Shown: one piece after another, positions 41,101 to 49,501 of the stretch
How positions within the stretch are numbered: position 1 is the stretch's first letter
Layout of the letters: every line of letters starts with the position of its first letter
Source of the DNA: an uncultured Tateyamaria sp.
GTDB lineage: Bacteria > Pseudomonadota > Alphaproteobacteria > Rhodobacterales > Rhodobacteraceae
Assembly: GCF_947487805.1 (NCBI RefSeq)
Contig: NZ_CANKXW010000009.1
Location: forward strand, 62,001 to 126,000
DNA length: 64,000 nt
Reading direction: 5' to 3'
The notes under the pieces: model-generated
What the model was told of the DNA's origin: nothing
Database searches by the model: none
The model's input: only the letters and a program-made list of their open reading frames with translations
Made by a program: the position numbers and the translations under genes

Positions 41101-41307
41101 ACGCGGTTCATCGACCGGCTCTATGACATGCTGAACGATCTGGCGGGCACGTCCGCGACATCCCATGTCTGGGTGGTCGACTGCCGCGGTGCGTTGCCGC
41201 ATGTGTCGGACTGGATCGACGAGATCCACGGCACCTCCGCAGGTTTCCGCAAGGTGACGCAACGGTTCCGCGACTGCCTTCTGCAAGCCGGGGTGCCACC
41301 AAAGTGA
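38131..41307 (+). CDS. Trypsin-like serine protease + NUC1 DNA/RNA non-specific endonuclease + SGNH-hydrolase-like fusion
   Basis: LLMTNRHVAELF / DMALLEVEG / GGNSGSAVID (protease triad); FDKGHLVRREAV, HSTNCSPQVKGFNRSMLRGVWGQLEND (NUC1); EMDSWGQFP, GAAGD, AAGNDI, DEIHGTSAGF (SGNH blocks). Confidence 0.85.
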   Translation: MDTPNAYLTHLRSLLTREELEALMDDPAAFGADDDVVDPDRELRMGGPMTGPIGGAALPPAAPPGGVRDTFQRFEAEEELTYDEVMQVEAIILPLTRPAVLVQDNDYAVEHAKWRHLNDDGAARDHILRALPMVGRINVPSNAAIPYAGTGFVVGQGLLMTNRHVAELFADGVGAGDVRLKPGASVNIDFLAEHGSHARQQLQVAGVRMIHPFWDMALLEVEGLADDTSVLELSQDDPARLRNREVAVVGYPAFDPRNDRAVQHRLFNRIYNVKRLQPGLYTNRARVRSFGNIVRAAGHDASTLGGNSGSAVIDMQTGHVVGLHFAGLEGKSNFAVPASELARDAHVTRAGVSFAGARPRPGSSPWASHWNAVAPKDEPPAAGPADTAPQMTTTGSNTMTIHVPVTLTVGFDGTAVTLGTGDAAPAAPATEKMVEPTHDPDYATRTGYDPDFLGLPVPMPEATNTGDLSVQADGATVLDYHNFSLVMNARRRLAQITASMVDASDAAKEPEADFVYTRKALNGFTSKNDREKWFLDPRIPAGDQLPDVFYNRDRTAFDKGHLVRREAVAFGASFTDVQLANGDTFHSTNCSPQVKGFNRSMLRGVWGQLENDVLAAAATERCVVFSGPVLADTDPEFHGRDLNGDTVVQIPARYWKMIVTREGDALRTHAYLLEQDLDDVDFEFARAGDWVDHEIAPDALEALLGNVRFPHLADAGRDKMSAAEWMELVQDPDTTDREILDVSLILPGAGAFDFRVVPNPDVVDLPEGAEDTENAMAVANDLARSRRATKFALRKDFGNAPVLVSEMDSWGQFPVLIDEIVDHLNKGYNVYSVGAAGDTAQNMVRGPVQARGQEYMLALDAQRDEVQAFVFSAAGNDIIGEDPATGRAALMDLILDFNGDASDVDGHINHALLQDKLDMLRGMYKEVISTIRDDADFATLPILVHGYDVPFPFPWVGDRRNPVHAAKDKWLGTPFAARGIHDHTLRRAILTRFIDRLYDMLNDLAGTSATSHVWVVDCRGALPHVSDWIDEIHGTSAGFRKVTQRFRDCLLQAGVPPK

Positions 41308-41498
41308 CGGGCCCCCGTCGGCAATGATCGGCGCGGCCCCGCGCATGGGGTATGCGACGCGGCAAACGCCTGGTGCGCCGGACAAAGCAGACCCATGCTG
41401 GTGCACAGTGAATGTCAGCCTTAACTCGGGGATAAAATTTTGCGGAACAATCGGTCTGCTCTATGGGTTCGCTTTAAATGCAACCAACGGAGACCGCA

Positions 41499-42140
41499 AT
41501 GCGCGCAATGACAACCGCCCTCGCTTCAGTTTTGGTCACATCCGCACCTTTATGGGCAGAAACCTACGCGGCGGACGTCTGGGCCGATAACTGGTTCGAA
41601 ATGCGCGTGAACGGTGAACAGGTTGCAGAAGACAGCGTTTCGATCACCACCGAGCGCTCTTTCAACGCCGAAAGCTTCTCCTTCGAGGCCGAAAAGCCAT
41701 TCGTCATTGGTCTGGTCGCCAAGGATTTCAAAGAAAATGACACAGGGTTGGAATATATCGGCACGCGCCGTCAGCAAATGGGGGATGGCGGCGTCATTCT
41801 TCAGATCCGGAATGCCGCCGGTGAAACAGTTGTGGTGAGCGACGACACGTGGCAATGCCAGGTCATTCATACCGCGCCGCTGGACAAGTCCTGCGAAGAC
41901 GAAAGCGATCCGGTCGCGGGCGAAGGTGCTTGCGGGTTTGAAGCCTCCGATGAACCCGATGGCTGGGACTTGGCCGACTATGACGCGTCGGACTGGGCGC
42001 AGGCCACCATTTACACCGCCCAAGACGTCGATCCAAAATTTGGATATGACGACATCACTTGGAACGCGGATGCTAAATTTATCTGGGGACCGGATCTGGA
42101 ACAAAGCAATACCGTTCTGTGCCGTCTCACCGTCGACTAA
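41499..42140 (+). CDS. Secreted beta-sandwich (galactose-binding-like) protein
   Basis: Signal peptide MRAMTTALASVLVTSAPLWAE; DVWADNWFEMRVNGEQVAED typical of carbohydrate-binding jelly rolls. Confidence 0.65.
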   Translation: MRAMTTALASVLVTSAPLWAETYAADVWADNWFEMRVNGEQVAEDSVSITTERSFNAESFSFEAEKPFVIGLVAKDFKENDTGLEYIGTRRQQMGDGGVILQIRNAAGETVVVSDDTWQCQVIHTAPLDKSCEDESDPVAGEGACGFEASDEPDGWDLADYDASDWAQATIYTAQDVDPKFGYDDITWNADAKFIWGPDLEQSNTVLCRLTVD

Positions 42141-42168
42141 ATCACACCAAAACGTCAGGATCTAATCT

Positions 42169-42696
42169 ATGTTCAAACCAGTTGCTCCGTTTATTGCGGC
42201 CATGATGGTCGCAGGCATGGCCCATGCCGAGAACGTCGAAATCTACGTCGTCGATATGCTCGACAACATCCAGGACGGCTACTGCCTCGATATTGCAAAA
42301 GGGCGCGGCGCGGACGCCAACCCTGACGACGGTCTGCAAGCGCACACCTGCTACAGCCCATCAGGCGAGGTGCTGGTTGATCAGGCGTTTGATCCCGACC
42401 AGTTCGCGGACGGCGTGCTTTACATGCCCGAATTCGACGTCTGTGTTCAAACGACCTCGACCGAGGCCGGAGCCGCGCCCGAATTGGCCGATTGTGATGG
42501 GTCCGACGCGCAAAGCTGGGTTTTTGATGGCGAAGGAACGATTGCGCCCGCATCCGCGCCCGACATGTGCCTGACACTGACCGGTGAAACCCGCACAGGC
42601 CGGAGCGACCAGAACCAGATGATCGCGCTGTCCCTGCAAACCTGTTCCAGTGACCTGACCGCGACCCAGACCTGGTCCAACCGCACCGCTGACTAG
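42169..42696 (+). CDS. Secreted ricin-B/beta-trefoil lectin-like protein
   Basis: Signal peptide; YCLDIAKGRG, DAQSWVF and ATQTWSN (QxW-like repeats). Confidence 0.7.
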   Translation: MFKPVAPFIAAMMVAGMAHAENVEIYVVDMLDNIQDGYCLDIAKGRGADANPDDGLQAHTCYSPSGEVLVDQAFDPDQFADGVLYMPEFDVCVQTTSTEAGAAPELADCDGSDAQSWVFDGEGTIAPASAPDMCLTLTGETRTGRSDQNQMIALSLQTCSSDLTATQTWSNRTAD

Positions 42697-42866
42697 CAGA
42701 TTTGACCAGAGCGGCTGCGTGTCATCCCGGCACCCGCCTGCGAATGTCTCCTCAAAAGCCGTCATTTGGTCGCTGTGTTGCCTGCGTTGATTGGACTGTA
42801 GGCCGTTCTTCACAGACCAGTCATGCCCGCGCCGCCCTGCTTGCCGACTGCGACAGTCGCCCAGAA

Positions 42867-42893
42867 AAAAGGCCCCGCGCTGCGGGGCCTTTT
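42867..42893. terminator. Intrinsic terminator
   Basis: AAAAGGCCCCGCGCTGCGGGGCCTTTT before the convergent fadJ stop. Confidence 0.9.
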
Positions 42894-42909
42894 GCTGTCA
42901 TGCGCCAGA

Positions 42910-45111
42910 TCAGGCGGCCTCTTCGGCCGATTGCGGGCCAAAGCGGCGATAGAACGTCTGGTTTTTCTCCGCCATCTCGCGCAGCAGGGCAGGGCACTTG
43001 AACCGTTCGCCATATTGCGCCTCCAGCTGGTCGCAGCGTTCGGCGGCATAGGGTGTGCCGATGATGTCCAGCCAGCTGAGCGGACCGCCCGACCACGGCG
43101 CAAAGCCCCAGCCAAGGATCGCGCCCACATCGCCTTCGCGGATGTCCATCAGCACGCCTTCCTCCAGCGCGCGCACCGCCTCCAGCACCTGGGAAAAGAG
43201 CAGGCGGTGCTGCACTTCGACCAGTTCGGGCTGGTCCTCGGCCAGCGGGTATTTTTCGTTCAGACCGTCCCACAGACCAACGCGCTTGCCCTTGTCGTCA
43301 TAGGCATAGAACCCCGCATTCGCCTTGCGGCCCAGACGCCCCTCGTCCTCCAGCCAGAAGATCAGGTCATCCGCGCCCGACTTGGGATAATCGTCGCCCA
43401 TCGCGGCCATGGTCGCCCGCGCAATCTTGGCGCCCAGATCGATGGCCGTCTCGTCGGTCAGTTGCAGCGGACCCAGCGGCATGCCCACCAGCTTGGCCGC
43501 GTTCTCGATCAACGCAGGCTCGATGCCCTCGGTCACCATCCGCGCGCCTTCGTTGACGTATGGAATGATGCAACGGTTGGCATAGAAGAACCGCGCGTCG
43601 TTGACCACGATCGGTGTCTTGCGGATCTGGCGCACGTAATCCAGCGCCTTGGCCACGGCCCGGTCGCCGGTCTCCTTGCCCTTGATGATCTCCACCAGCA
43701 GCATCTTTTCGACCGGAGAGAAGAAGTGGATGCCGATGAACTGTTCCTGGTTCTTCGACGCCTTGGCCAGTTCCGAAATCGGCAGCGTCGAGGTGTTGGA
43801 GGCAAAGATGCAGGTGTCGGGGATGATCGCCTCGACCTTCTGGGTGATCTCGGCCTTGACTGCGGGGTCCTCGAACACCGCCTCGATGATCAGATCACAA
43901 TCGGCCAGCTGCGTCAGATCGGATGTCGCGTTGATCCGCGCCAGCAGCGCGTCGCCCTTCTCCTGCGTGGTCTTGCGGCGCTTGATGCCGCCTTCGACGT
44001 ATTTCTCGGAATAGGCCTTGCCGCGGTCCGCGGCCTCCTGGTCGCGGTCGATCAGCACAACGTCGATACCCGCCTGCGCCGACACCAGCGCGATACCCGC
44101 ACCCATCAGGCCCGCGCCCAGCACGCCCAGCTTCTGCACCCGCTGATCGGGTACACCGGCGGGGCGCACGGCGCCCTTGTCCAGCGCTTCCTTGTTCAGG
44201 AACAGCGACCGGATCATCGCACCGGACGAAGGGTTCATCAGCACATTGGTGAACCACCGCGCCTCGATCTTGAGCGCGGTGTCAAAGGGCACCAGCGCGC
44301 CTTCATAGACGGCCGACAACAGCGCCTTGGCCGCCGGGTACACACCTTGCGTCTTGCCGTGCACCATCGCCGCGGCGCCCACAAAGGTCATGAACCCCGC
44401 AGGGTGATAGGGCGCGCCGCCAGGCATCTTGTAGCCCTTGGCATCCCACGGTTTCAGCAGGTCGGCATCGGTGGCGTTCAGCACCCACTCGCGGGCCGCG
44501 GCCACCGGATCGGCGACAACCTCGTCCACCAGCTTGCCCTTGGCCTTGTCGGGCGACAGCATCTTGCCCTCCAGCAAAAAGGGCGAGGCCTCCATCGCGC
44601 CCAGCTTGCGCACCAGACGTGTGGTCCCGCCCGCACCGGGGAAAATGCCGACCATGATCTCGGGCAGGCCGACCTTGGCCTTGGGGTTGTCGGCCATGAA
44701 AATGCGGTGCGTGGCCAGCGGCAGCTCAAGCCCGATGCCCGCGGCGGTGCCGGGCAGGGCGGCGGCAATCGGCTTGCCGCCCTTGTTGGTCTTTGGATCC
44801 ATGCCCGCGCGCTCGATCTTGCGCAGCAGGCCGTGCATCTTCATCGTGCCCTCGAACAGGCCCTTGGCGGGCTCGTCGCCCGCATCCATCTTCATCTTGG
44901 CCAGCAGGTTCAGGTCCATGCCGCCTGCAAACGTCTCCTTGCCGCTGGTGATCACGACACCCTTGACGGCCTCGTCCGCCAGCACGTCGTCGATCATCTC
45001 GTTGAGCAGCTCAAGCCCCTCGAAGGACATCACGTTCATCGATTTGCCGGGCACATCCCATGTGATCGTGGCAACGCCGTCGGCGTCCTTGTTCAGTGTA
45101 AAGTCGGCCAT
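42910..45111 (-). CDS. fadJ: 3-hydroxyacyl-CoA dehydrogenase / enoyl-CoA hydratase
   Basis: Crotonase N-terminus VVITSGKETFAGGMDL; LGVLGAGLMGAGIALVSAQAGIDVVLID Rossmann motif; GIHFFSPVEKM. Confidence 0.96.
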   Translation of the reverse strand: MADFTLNKDADGVATITWDVPGKSMNVMSFEGLELLNEMIDDVLADEAVKGVVITSGKETFAGGMDLNLLAKMKMDAGDEPAKGLFEGTMKMHGLLRKIERAGMDPKTNKGGKPIAAALPGTAAGIGLELPLATHRIFMADNPKAKVGLPEIMVGIFPGAGGTTRLVRKLGAMEASPFLLEGKMLSPDKAKGKLVDEVVADPVAAAREWVLNATDADLLKPWDAKGYKMPGGAPYHPAGFMTFVGAAAMVHGKTQGVYPAAKALLSAVYEGALVPFDTALKIEARWFTNVLMNPSSGAMIRSLFLNKEALDKGAVRPAGVPDQRVQKLGVLGAGLMGAGIALVSAQAGIDVVLIDRDQEAADRGKAYSEKYVEGGIKRRKTTQEKGDALLARINATSDLTQLADCDLIIEAVFEDPAVKAEITQKVEAIIPDTCIFASNTSTLPISELAKASKNQEQFIGIHFFSPVEKMLLVEIIKGKETGDRAVAKALDYVRQIRKTPIVVNDARFFYANRCIIPYVNEGARMVTEGIEPALIENAAKLVGMPLGPLQLTDETAIDLGAKIARATMAAMGDDYPKSGADDLIFWLEDEGRLGRKANAGFYAYDDKGKRVGLWDGLNEKYPLAEDQPELVEVQHRLLFSQVLEAVRALEEGVLMDIREGDVGAILGWGFAPWSGGPLSWLDIIGTPYAAERCDQLEAQYGERFKCPALLREMAEKNQTFYRRFGPQSAEEAA

Positions 45112-46049
45112 GATTTGGTCCTTTCCTGGATTTCACGGTGCGTCAGCAGGGCCTCTGTCGGCTCTGGCGCGGTGTAGGGGTATGAAGGGTTCGCAAGAGC
45201 GTTGGTGACGTGCTTGAGCTTCCATTGCACGCCGTCCCGACGCAGGATCATGCGGGATTTGACAGGCGGCAGGCTGTCGCTGCCGTCCTTGGTGAAAATG
45301 GTATCATGGTAGCCGCAGATCAGGTCGGCCCCGAGAAACTGGGCCGATGTCGCCATGCGCGCCATGGTGTCCGCGTCTTGACCCGAAACGATCTGCACCG
45401 TCATGTCAAAGAACGGGCGGATGTCCTCAGGCGTACGGATCTGGGTGTCGACGTGATCGCTGTGCGACGTATAGGGCATGTCGCACAGCGCACAATAGGC
45501 GTCGAAATCGTCCGTGAGCGTCGCCGCCGTCAGGCTGTCGACAAACCCCTGGTAAAGCGACAGGGGCGAGGCCGATGTCCGCCGCACATCGTTGCGCGGC
45601 GCTTGTGTCGGCAACAACCCCCGGTCCGAGACCCGCAAGAGGTCAATGGGCCAGGTGAGGGCGGCAAGCGTGCTTTCCTCCTCGATCACCCGCCACGCGC
45701 CCTGACGGTTCTGCAAGACAACGCGGTTGTCATAGCTGGGCACCATCGCGGCCGCATTGCGCAAGGCGTGCGTCACGTAATAGCCCTGGATATAGTCGTC
45801 GCTGAGGAACTCCGCCTCGGTCACGAGACGGATGAACTGGTTGACGCCAAGGCTGTGCAACGACCCGCTGAACGCGGTCACATTGCGCTCGAAATCAGCC
45901 TCTGTCTCCACGATCAACTCGCCGCCGGTCATGATCTGACGACAGGGCAAAAGGACAGTCCCGCGCACCGTGGCCACGTCGCCCGCCAGCAGGGCGCGCG
46001 ACTGGATGTCGAGCATGTCCTGCAGGATGGTCATCGCGTCCTTGAGCAT
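45093..46049 (-). CDS. Tandem SnoaL-like (NTF2-fold) protein, hypothetical
   Basis: Two repeated ~150-aa halves with NTF2-like pattern; between fadA and fadJ, 19-bp overlap with fadJ. Confidence 0.7.
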   Translation of the reverse strand: MLKDAMTILQDMLDIQSRALLAGDVATVRGTVLLPCRQIMTGGELIVETEADFERNVTAFSGSLHSLGVNQFIRLVTEAEFLSDDYIQGYYVTHALRNAAAMVPSYDNRVVLQNRQGAWRVIEEESTLAALTWPIDLLRVSDRGLLPTQAPRNDVRRTSASPLSLYQGFVDSLTAATLTDDFDAYCALCDMPYTSHSDHVDTQIRTPEDIRPFFDMTVQIVSGQDADTMARMATSAQFLGADLICGYHDTIFTKDGSDSLPPVKSRMILRRDGVQWKLKHVTNALANPSYPYTAPEPTEALLTHREIQERTKSWPTLH

Positions 46050-46077
46050 CGGTTCCGTCCTCTCTGGCCCTGCCGGG

Positions 46078-47289
46078 TTACACGCGTTCGATGATCGTGG
46101 CGGCACCCATGCCGGAGGCCACGCAAAGCGTCGCCAGACCGGTTTCCTTGTCCGCGCGCTCCATCTCGTCCAGCAGCGTGCCAAGGATCATCGCGCCCGT
46201 GGCCCCCAGCGGGTGACCCATGGCGATGGCACCGCCGTTCACGTTGACCTTGTCGTGGTCGACGTCAAAGGCCTGCATGAACCGCAATACCACGGCGGCA
46301 AAGGCCTCATTGACCTCAAAGAGGTCGATGTCGCCAATGGCCATGCCATTGTCGGCCAGAATCTTTTCGGTCACAGGCACCGGGCCGGTCAGGTTGATGG
46401 TGGGATCGGTGCCGATCTTGGCCGTGGCGCGGATGCGGGCACGGGGTTTCAGGCCCCATTTCTCGCCGAATTCCTTGTTGCCGATCAGGATCGCCGCGGC
46501 CCCGTCCACGATGCCGGACGAGTTGCCCGCATGGTGCACGTGGTTGATCCGCTCCAGATGCGGGTATTTCATCAGCGCGACCTTGTCGAAGCCCGGCATG
46601 ACCTCGCCCATCGCCTGAAAGGCGGGGTTCAGGCTGCCAAGGCTCTGCATGTCGGTCTGGGGGCGCATGTATTCGTCGTGGTCCAGGATCGCGAGGCCGT
46701 TGATGTCCCGCACGGTCATGATCGAGTTGTCAAACCGGCGGTCATCCCATGCGGCCTTGGCGCGGCGCTGGCTTTCCACGGAATAGGTGTCGACGTCATC
46801 ACGGCTGAACCCGTATTCGGTGGCAATGATATCGGCGCTGATGCCTTGGGGGACGAAATAGGTCTCCATCGCCAGCGACGGATCGGCGGCAATCGCGGCC
46901 CCGTCCGACCCCATGGGCACGCGGCCCATCATCTCGACCCCGCCCGCGATATAGGCGTCACCGGCCCCGCCGCGCACCTGGTTGGCCGACAGGTTGACGG
47001 CCTCAAGCCCGCTGGCACAGAACCGGTTGATCGCCAGACCGGGGATCGCCTCGTCCAGATCAGAGGCCAGCACCGCGCTGCGCGCCAGGTTGCCGCCCTG
47101 TTCCATCACTTGCGTGACGTTGCCCCAGATCACGTCCTCGACCGCGTGACCGTCGAGATTGTTGCGCGCCTTGAGGGCGTTCAGGGTCTGCGCGCTCAAC
47201 CGCAGCGAGGTCACCTCGTGCAGCGCACCGTCCTTGCGGCCCTTGCCACGGGGCGTGCGGATGGCGTCATAGATATAGGCTTCGGTCAT
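46078..47289 (-). CDS. fadA: Acetyl-CoA C-acyltransferase (thiolase)
   Basis: INRFCASGLEAVNLSANQVRGGAGDAYIAGGVEMMGR; GGAIAMGHPLGATGAMI; C-terminal LCVASGMGAATIIER. Confidence 0.95.
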   Translation of the reverse strand: MTEAYIYDAIRTPRGKGRKDGALHEVTSLRLSAQTLNALKARNNLDGHAVEDVIWGNVTQVMEQGGNLARSAVLASDLDEAIPGLAINRFCASGLEAVNLSANQVRGGAGDAYIAGGVEMMGRVPMGSDGAAIAADPSLAMETYFVPQGISADIIATEYGFSRDDVDTYSVESQRRAKAAWDDRRFDNSIMTVRDINGLAILDHDEYMRPQTDMQSLGSLNPAFQAMGEVMPGFDKVALMKYPHLERINHVHHAGNSSGIVDGAAAILIGNKEFGEKWGLKPRARIRATAKIGTDPTINLTGPVPVTEKILADNGMAIGDIDLFEVNEAFAAVVLRFMQAFDVDHDKVNVNGGAIAMGHPLGATGAMILGTLLDEMERADKETGLATLCVASGMGAATIIERV

Positions 47290-47336
47290 CGTGTTCGTCC
47301 TTTTGCCAGAGGCGTATCGTTATGTTCTAGGTGGGG

Positions 47337-47352
47337 TAGACCGGACGGTCTA
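47337..47352. promoter_or_regulatory. TetR-type palindromic operator candidate upstream of fadA
   Basis: TAGACCG-GA-CGGTCTA, perfect 7-bp arms, 48 bp upstream of the fadA start. Confidence 0.7.
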
Positions 47353-47385
47353 ATCAAGGGTGACGTTGCGGCGCATCAGGTAAAC

Positions 47386-48018
47386 TTACGCCCGGTCGGC
47401 GGGGGAGCCGGGCATGAGGTCATAAGGCGCCTTCCAGCCCGGCACCTGCGCGATGTTGTTCAGCCAGCGGTCGATATTGGGCCAGTCCGCGCGGTCAAAC
47501 CCGAAAGGCTCAGGGTAATACAGATACCCGCAGCAGCTCAGGTCCGCATTGGTGATGCCATCCCCCACGATCCAGTCGCGCCCCTCCAGATGGGCGTTCA
47601 GCACGGTATAGGCGCCCTTCAGACGCCCCTGGTTGAAGGCGATCACCTCCTTGGGGCGCTTGTCCTCGGGCAGGAAATTCATCAGGAACCGGGTCACGCC
47701 ACACATCGAACTCAGCTTGTGATTGTCCCACAAGACCCAGCGCAACACCTCATAGCGATCCTCGCCATCACCGCCGAACTTGCCGGTCTTGTCGGTGATG
47801 TATTGCTGGATCACTCCCGACTGGCTGATCCTGCGATCCCCGTCTATGAGCAAAGGCGCTTCGCCCATGGTGTTCAGGGCGCGGTATTCCTCGGTGCGCG
47901 CCGCGCCGCCAAAAAAGTCGACATAGACGGGTTCCCAATCAAGCCCGGACAGCTCCAACGCCAGTGCCGCCTTGTACGAGTTTCCGCTTTCACCAAAGCA
48001 GTGCAGTTTCAGGGTCAT
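47386..48018 (-). CDS. Glutathione S-transferase family protein
   Basis: MTLKLHCFGESGNSYKAALALELSGLDWEPVYVDFF; LIDGDRRISQSGVIQQYI. Confidence 0.9.
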   Translation of the reverse strand: MTLKLHCFGESGNSYKAALALELSGLDWEPVYVDFFGGAARTEEYRALNTMGEAPLLIDGDRRISQSGVIQQYITDKTGKFGGDGEDRYEVLRWVLWDNHKLSSMCGVTRFLMNFLPEDKRPKEVIAFNQGRLKGAYTVLNAHLEGRDWIVGDGITNADLSCCGYLYYPEPFGFDRADWPNIDRWLNNIAQVPGWKAPYDLMPGSPADRA

Positions 48019-48057
48019 TTTCGCAGGCCTTTCCGGTCGCTTGAGTTGATCCGGCCG

Positions 48058-48115
48058 GACCGGGGGTTTCACACCCCCGGACCCCCGTGGAGTTTATCTG
48101 GCAAGATGAAGAGAG
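48058..48115 (+). repeat. Interspersed palindromic intergenic element, 'GGCAAGATGAAGAG' subtype
   Basis: CCGGGGGTTTCACACCCCCGGACCCCCGTGGAGTTTATCTGGCAAGATGAAGAG. Confidence 0.75.
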
Positions 48116-48251
48116 CTGTCTTTACCAAGTATTAAGGTTAACGCACCTAACTTGTCACGGCATGGCAGGCTGGAGAGCTGAGCGATGTGCAAGGTGACGC
48201 TCTGTTTTCCCGGCTTTGGCGGATGCCGCCCGTGGAAGGCAGAGCGGAGCT

Positions 48252-48297
48252 GCTCTTTCATCTTGCCCAAAAAACTCCCCCCGGAGGGCCGGGTTGC
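48252..48297 (-). repeat. Interspersed palindromic intergenic element, inverted partial copy
   Basis: Minus strand: AACCCGGCCCTCCGGGGGGAGTTTTTTGGGCAAGATGAAAGAG. Confidence 0.65.
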
Positions 48298-48320
48298 CCG
48301 AAGCGCTATGCAAGGGCGCA

Positions 48321-49478
48321 TCAGAACGCCCTCGCAATCAGCTCTTTCATGATCTCGTTGGTGCCGCCATAAATCCGCTGCACCCGCGCATCCGTCCACA
48401 TGCCGCCGATGTCATAGTCCTGCGTGAACCCATAGCCGCCGTGTAATTGCAGGCATTCATCGAGCACCCAGGCCTGCGTGTCCGTGGTCCAGTATTTGCA
48501 CATGGCAGCTTTGTCGACGCTCAGGTCCCCGCGCAGGTGTTCAGCCATGCATTCGTCAAAGAAGGCGCGACTGACCATTGTCTTCGTCTTGGCCTCCGCC
48601 AGTTTGAACCGCGTGTTCTGAAACTGCATGAGCGGGGCGCCAAAGGCCTCGCGTTCCCGGCAATACGCAACCGTGCGCGCCACCGCGCCTTCCATCGCCC
48701 CCACCGCCGAACAGGCAATGATCAGCCGCTCCTGCGGCAGCTGCTGCATCAGCTGGTAAAACCCCTGACCCTCCGCCCCGCCAAGGATGTTTTCCGGCGC
48801 GATCTCCACATTGTCGAAAAACAGCTCGGACGTGTCCGATGCATGCATCCCGATCTTGTCGAGGTTGCGCCCCCGGCTGAACCCCGCCGCACCATCGGTC
48901 TCGACCACCACCAGCGACACGCCCTTGGACCCCAGCGCCGGGTCCGTCTTGGCCGCCACCACGATCAGGTTGGCGTGCTGGCCGTTGGTGATGAACGTCT
49001 TGGACCCTGTCAGCCTATAGGCATTGCCATCCCGAATGGCGCGCGTCTTGATCGCCTGCACGTCAGACCCGGTCGAGGGTTCAGTCATGGCTAGTGCACC
49101 GACCATTTCGCCCGACACCATCTTGGGCAGCCAGCGCTGTTTCTGATCCTCGGTGCCGTAATTCAGGATGTAGTGGGCGACGATGCCCGAATGGATGCCG
49201 TGGCCCCAAGAGGCCAGATTGGCGCGTGCCGCTTCGATCAGGATCGCGGCCTCATGCCCGAAATCACCGCCCGCCCCGCCGTATTCTTCGGGTATGGAGG
49301 GACAAAGCAGGCCCAATTCACCGGACTGGCCCCACGTGCTGCGGTCCATCTCGCCCTGCTTGCGCCAGCGCTCGAAATGCGGCGCCCACTCGTTCGTGAT
49401 GAACTGCGCCGTCATGTCGGCGATCATCTGGTGTTCTTCGGTCATCCACGTGGATGACCCGGCAGCCATGTCTTTCAT
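48321..49478 (-). CDS. Acyl-CoA dehydrogenase
   Basis: [79 protein letters not shown]. Confidence 0.95.
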   Translation of the reverse strand: MKDMAAGSSTWMTEEHQMIADMTAQFITNEWAPHFERWRKQGEMDRSTWGQSGELGLLCPSIPEEYGGAGGDFGHEAAILIEAARANLASWGHGIHSGIVAHYILNYGTEDQKQRWLPKMVSGEMVGALAMTEPSTGSDVQAIKTRAIRDGNAYRLTGSKTFITNGQHANLIVVAAKTDPALGSKGVSLVVVETDGAAGFSRGRNLDKIGMHASDTSELFFDNVEIAPENILGGAEGQGFYQLMQQLPQERLIIACSAVGAMEGAVARTVAYCREREAFGAPLMQFQNTRFKLAEAKTKTMVSRAFFDECMAEHLRGDLSVDKAAMCKYWTTDTQAWVLDECLQLHGGYGFTQDYDIGGMWTDARVQRIYGGTNEIMKELIARAF

Positions 49479-49501
49479 ATCTCTCCTCCCCAGGAGATGT
49501 G

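Noticed and set aside
38830-41406. 858-aa minus-strand ORF opposite the trypsin/NUC1/SGNH gene
   Set aside because: Plus strand carries intact catalytic motifs of three families; the antisense product has none.
34114-42696. Mobile element or prophage carrying the hydrolase genes
   Set aside because: No integrase, transposase, tRNA target or direct repeat boundaries found by eye; island status would need composition and comparative analysis.
42823-45177. 784-aa plus-strand ORF opposite fadJ
   Set aside because: Antisense artefact, no recognisable domains.
45970-48135. 721-aa plus-strand ORF opposite fadA and GST
   Set aside because: Spans two real minus-strand genes and their intergenic region; no domain.
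48094-48399. 101-aa minus ORF between GST and acyl-CoA dehydrogenase
   Set aside because: Runs through the repeat element and into the 3' end of the dehydrogenase in another frame; no SD or family.
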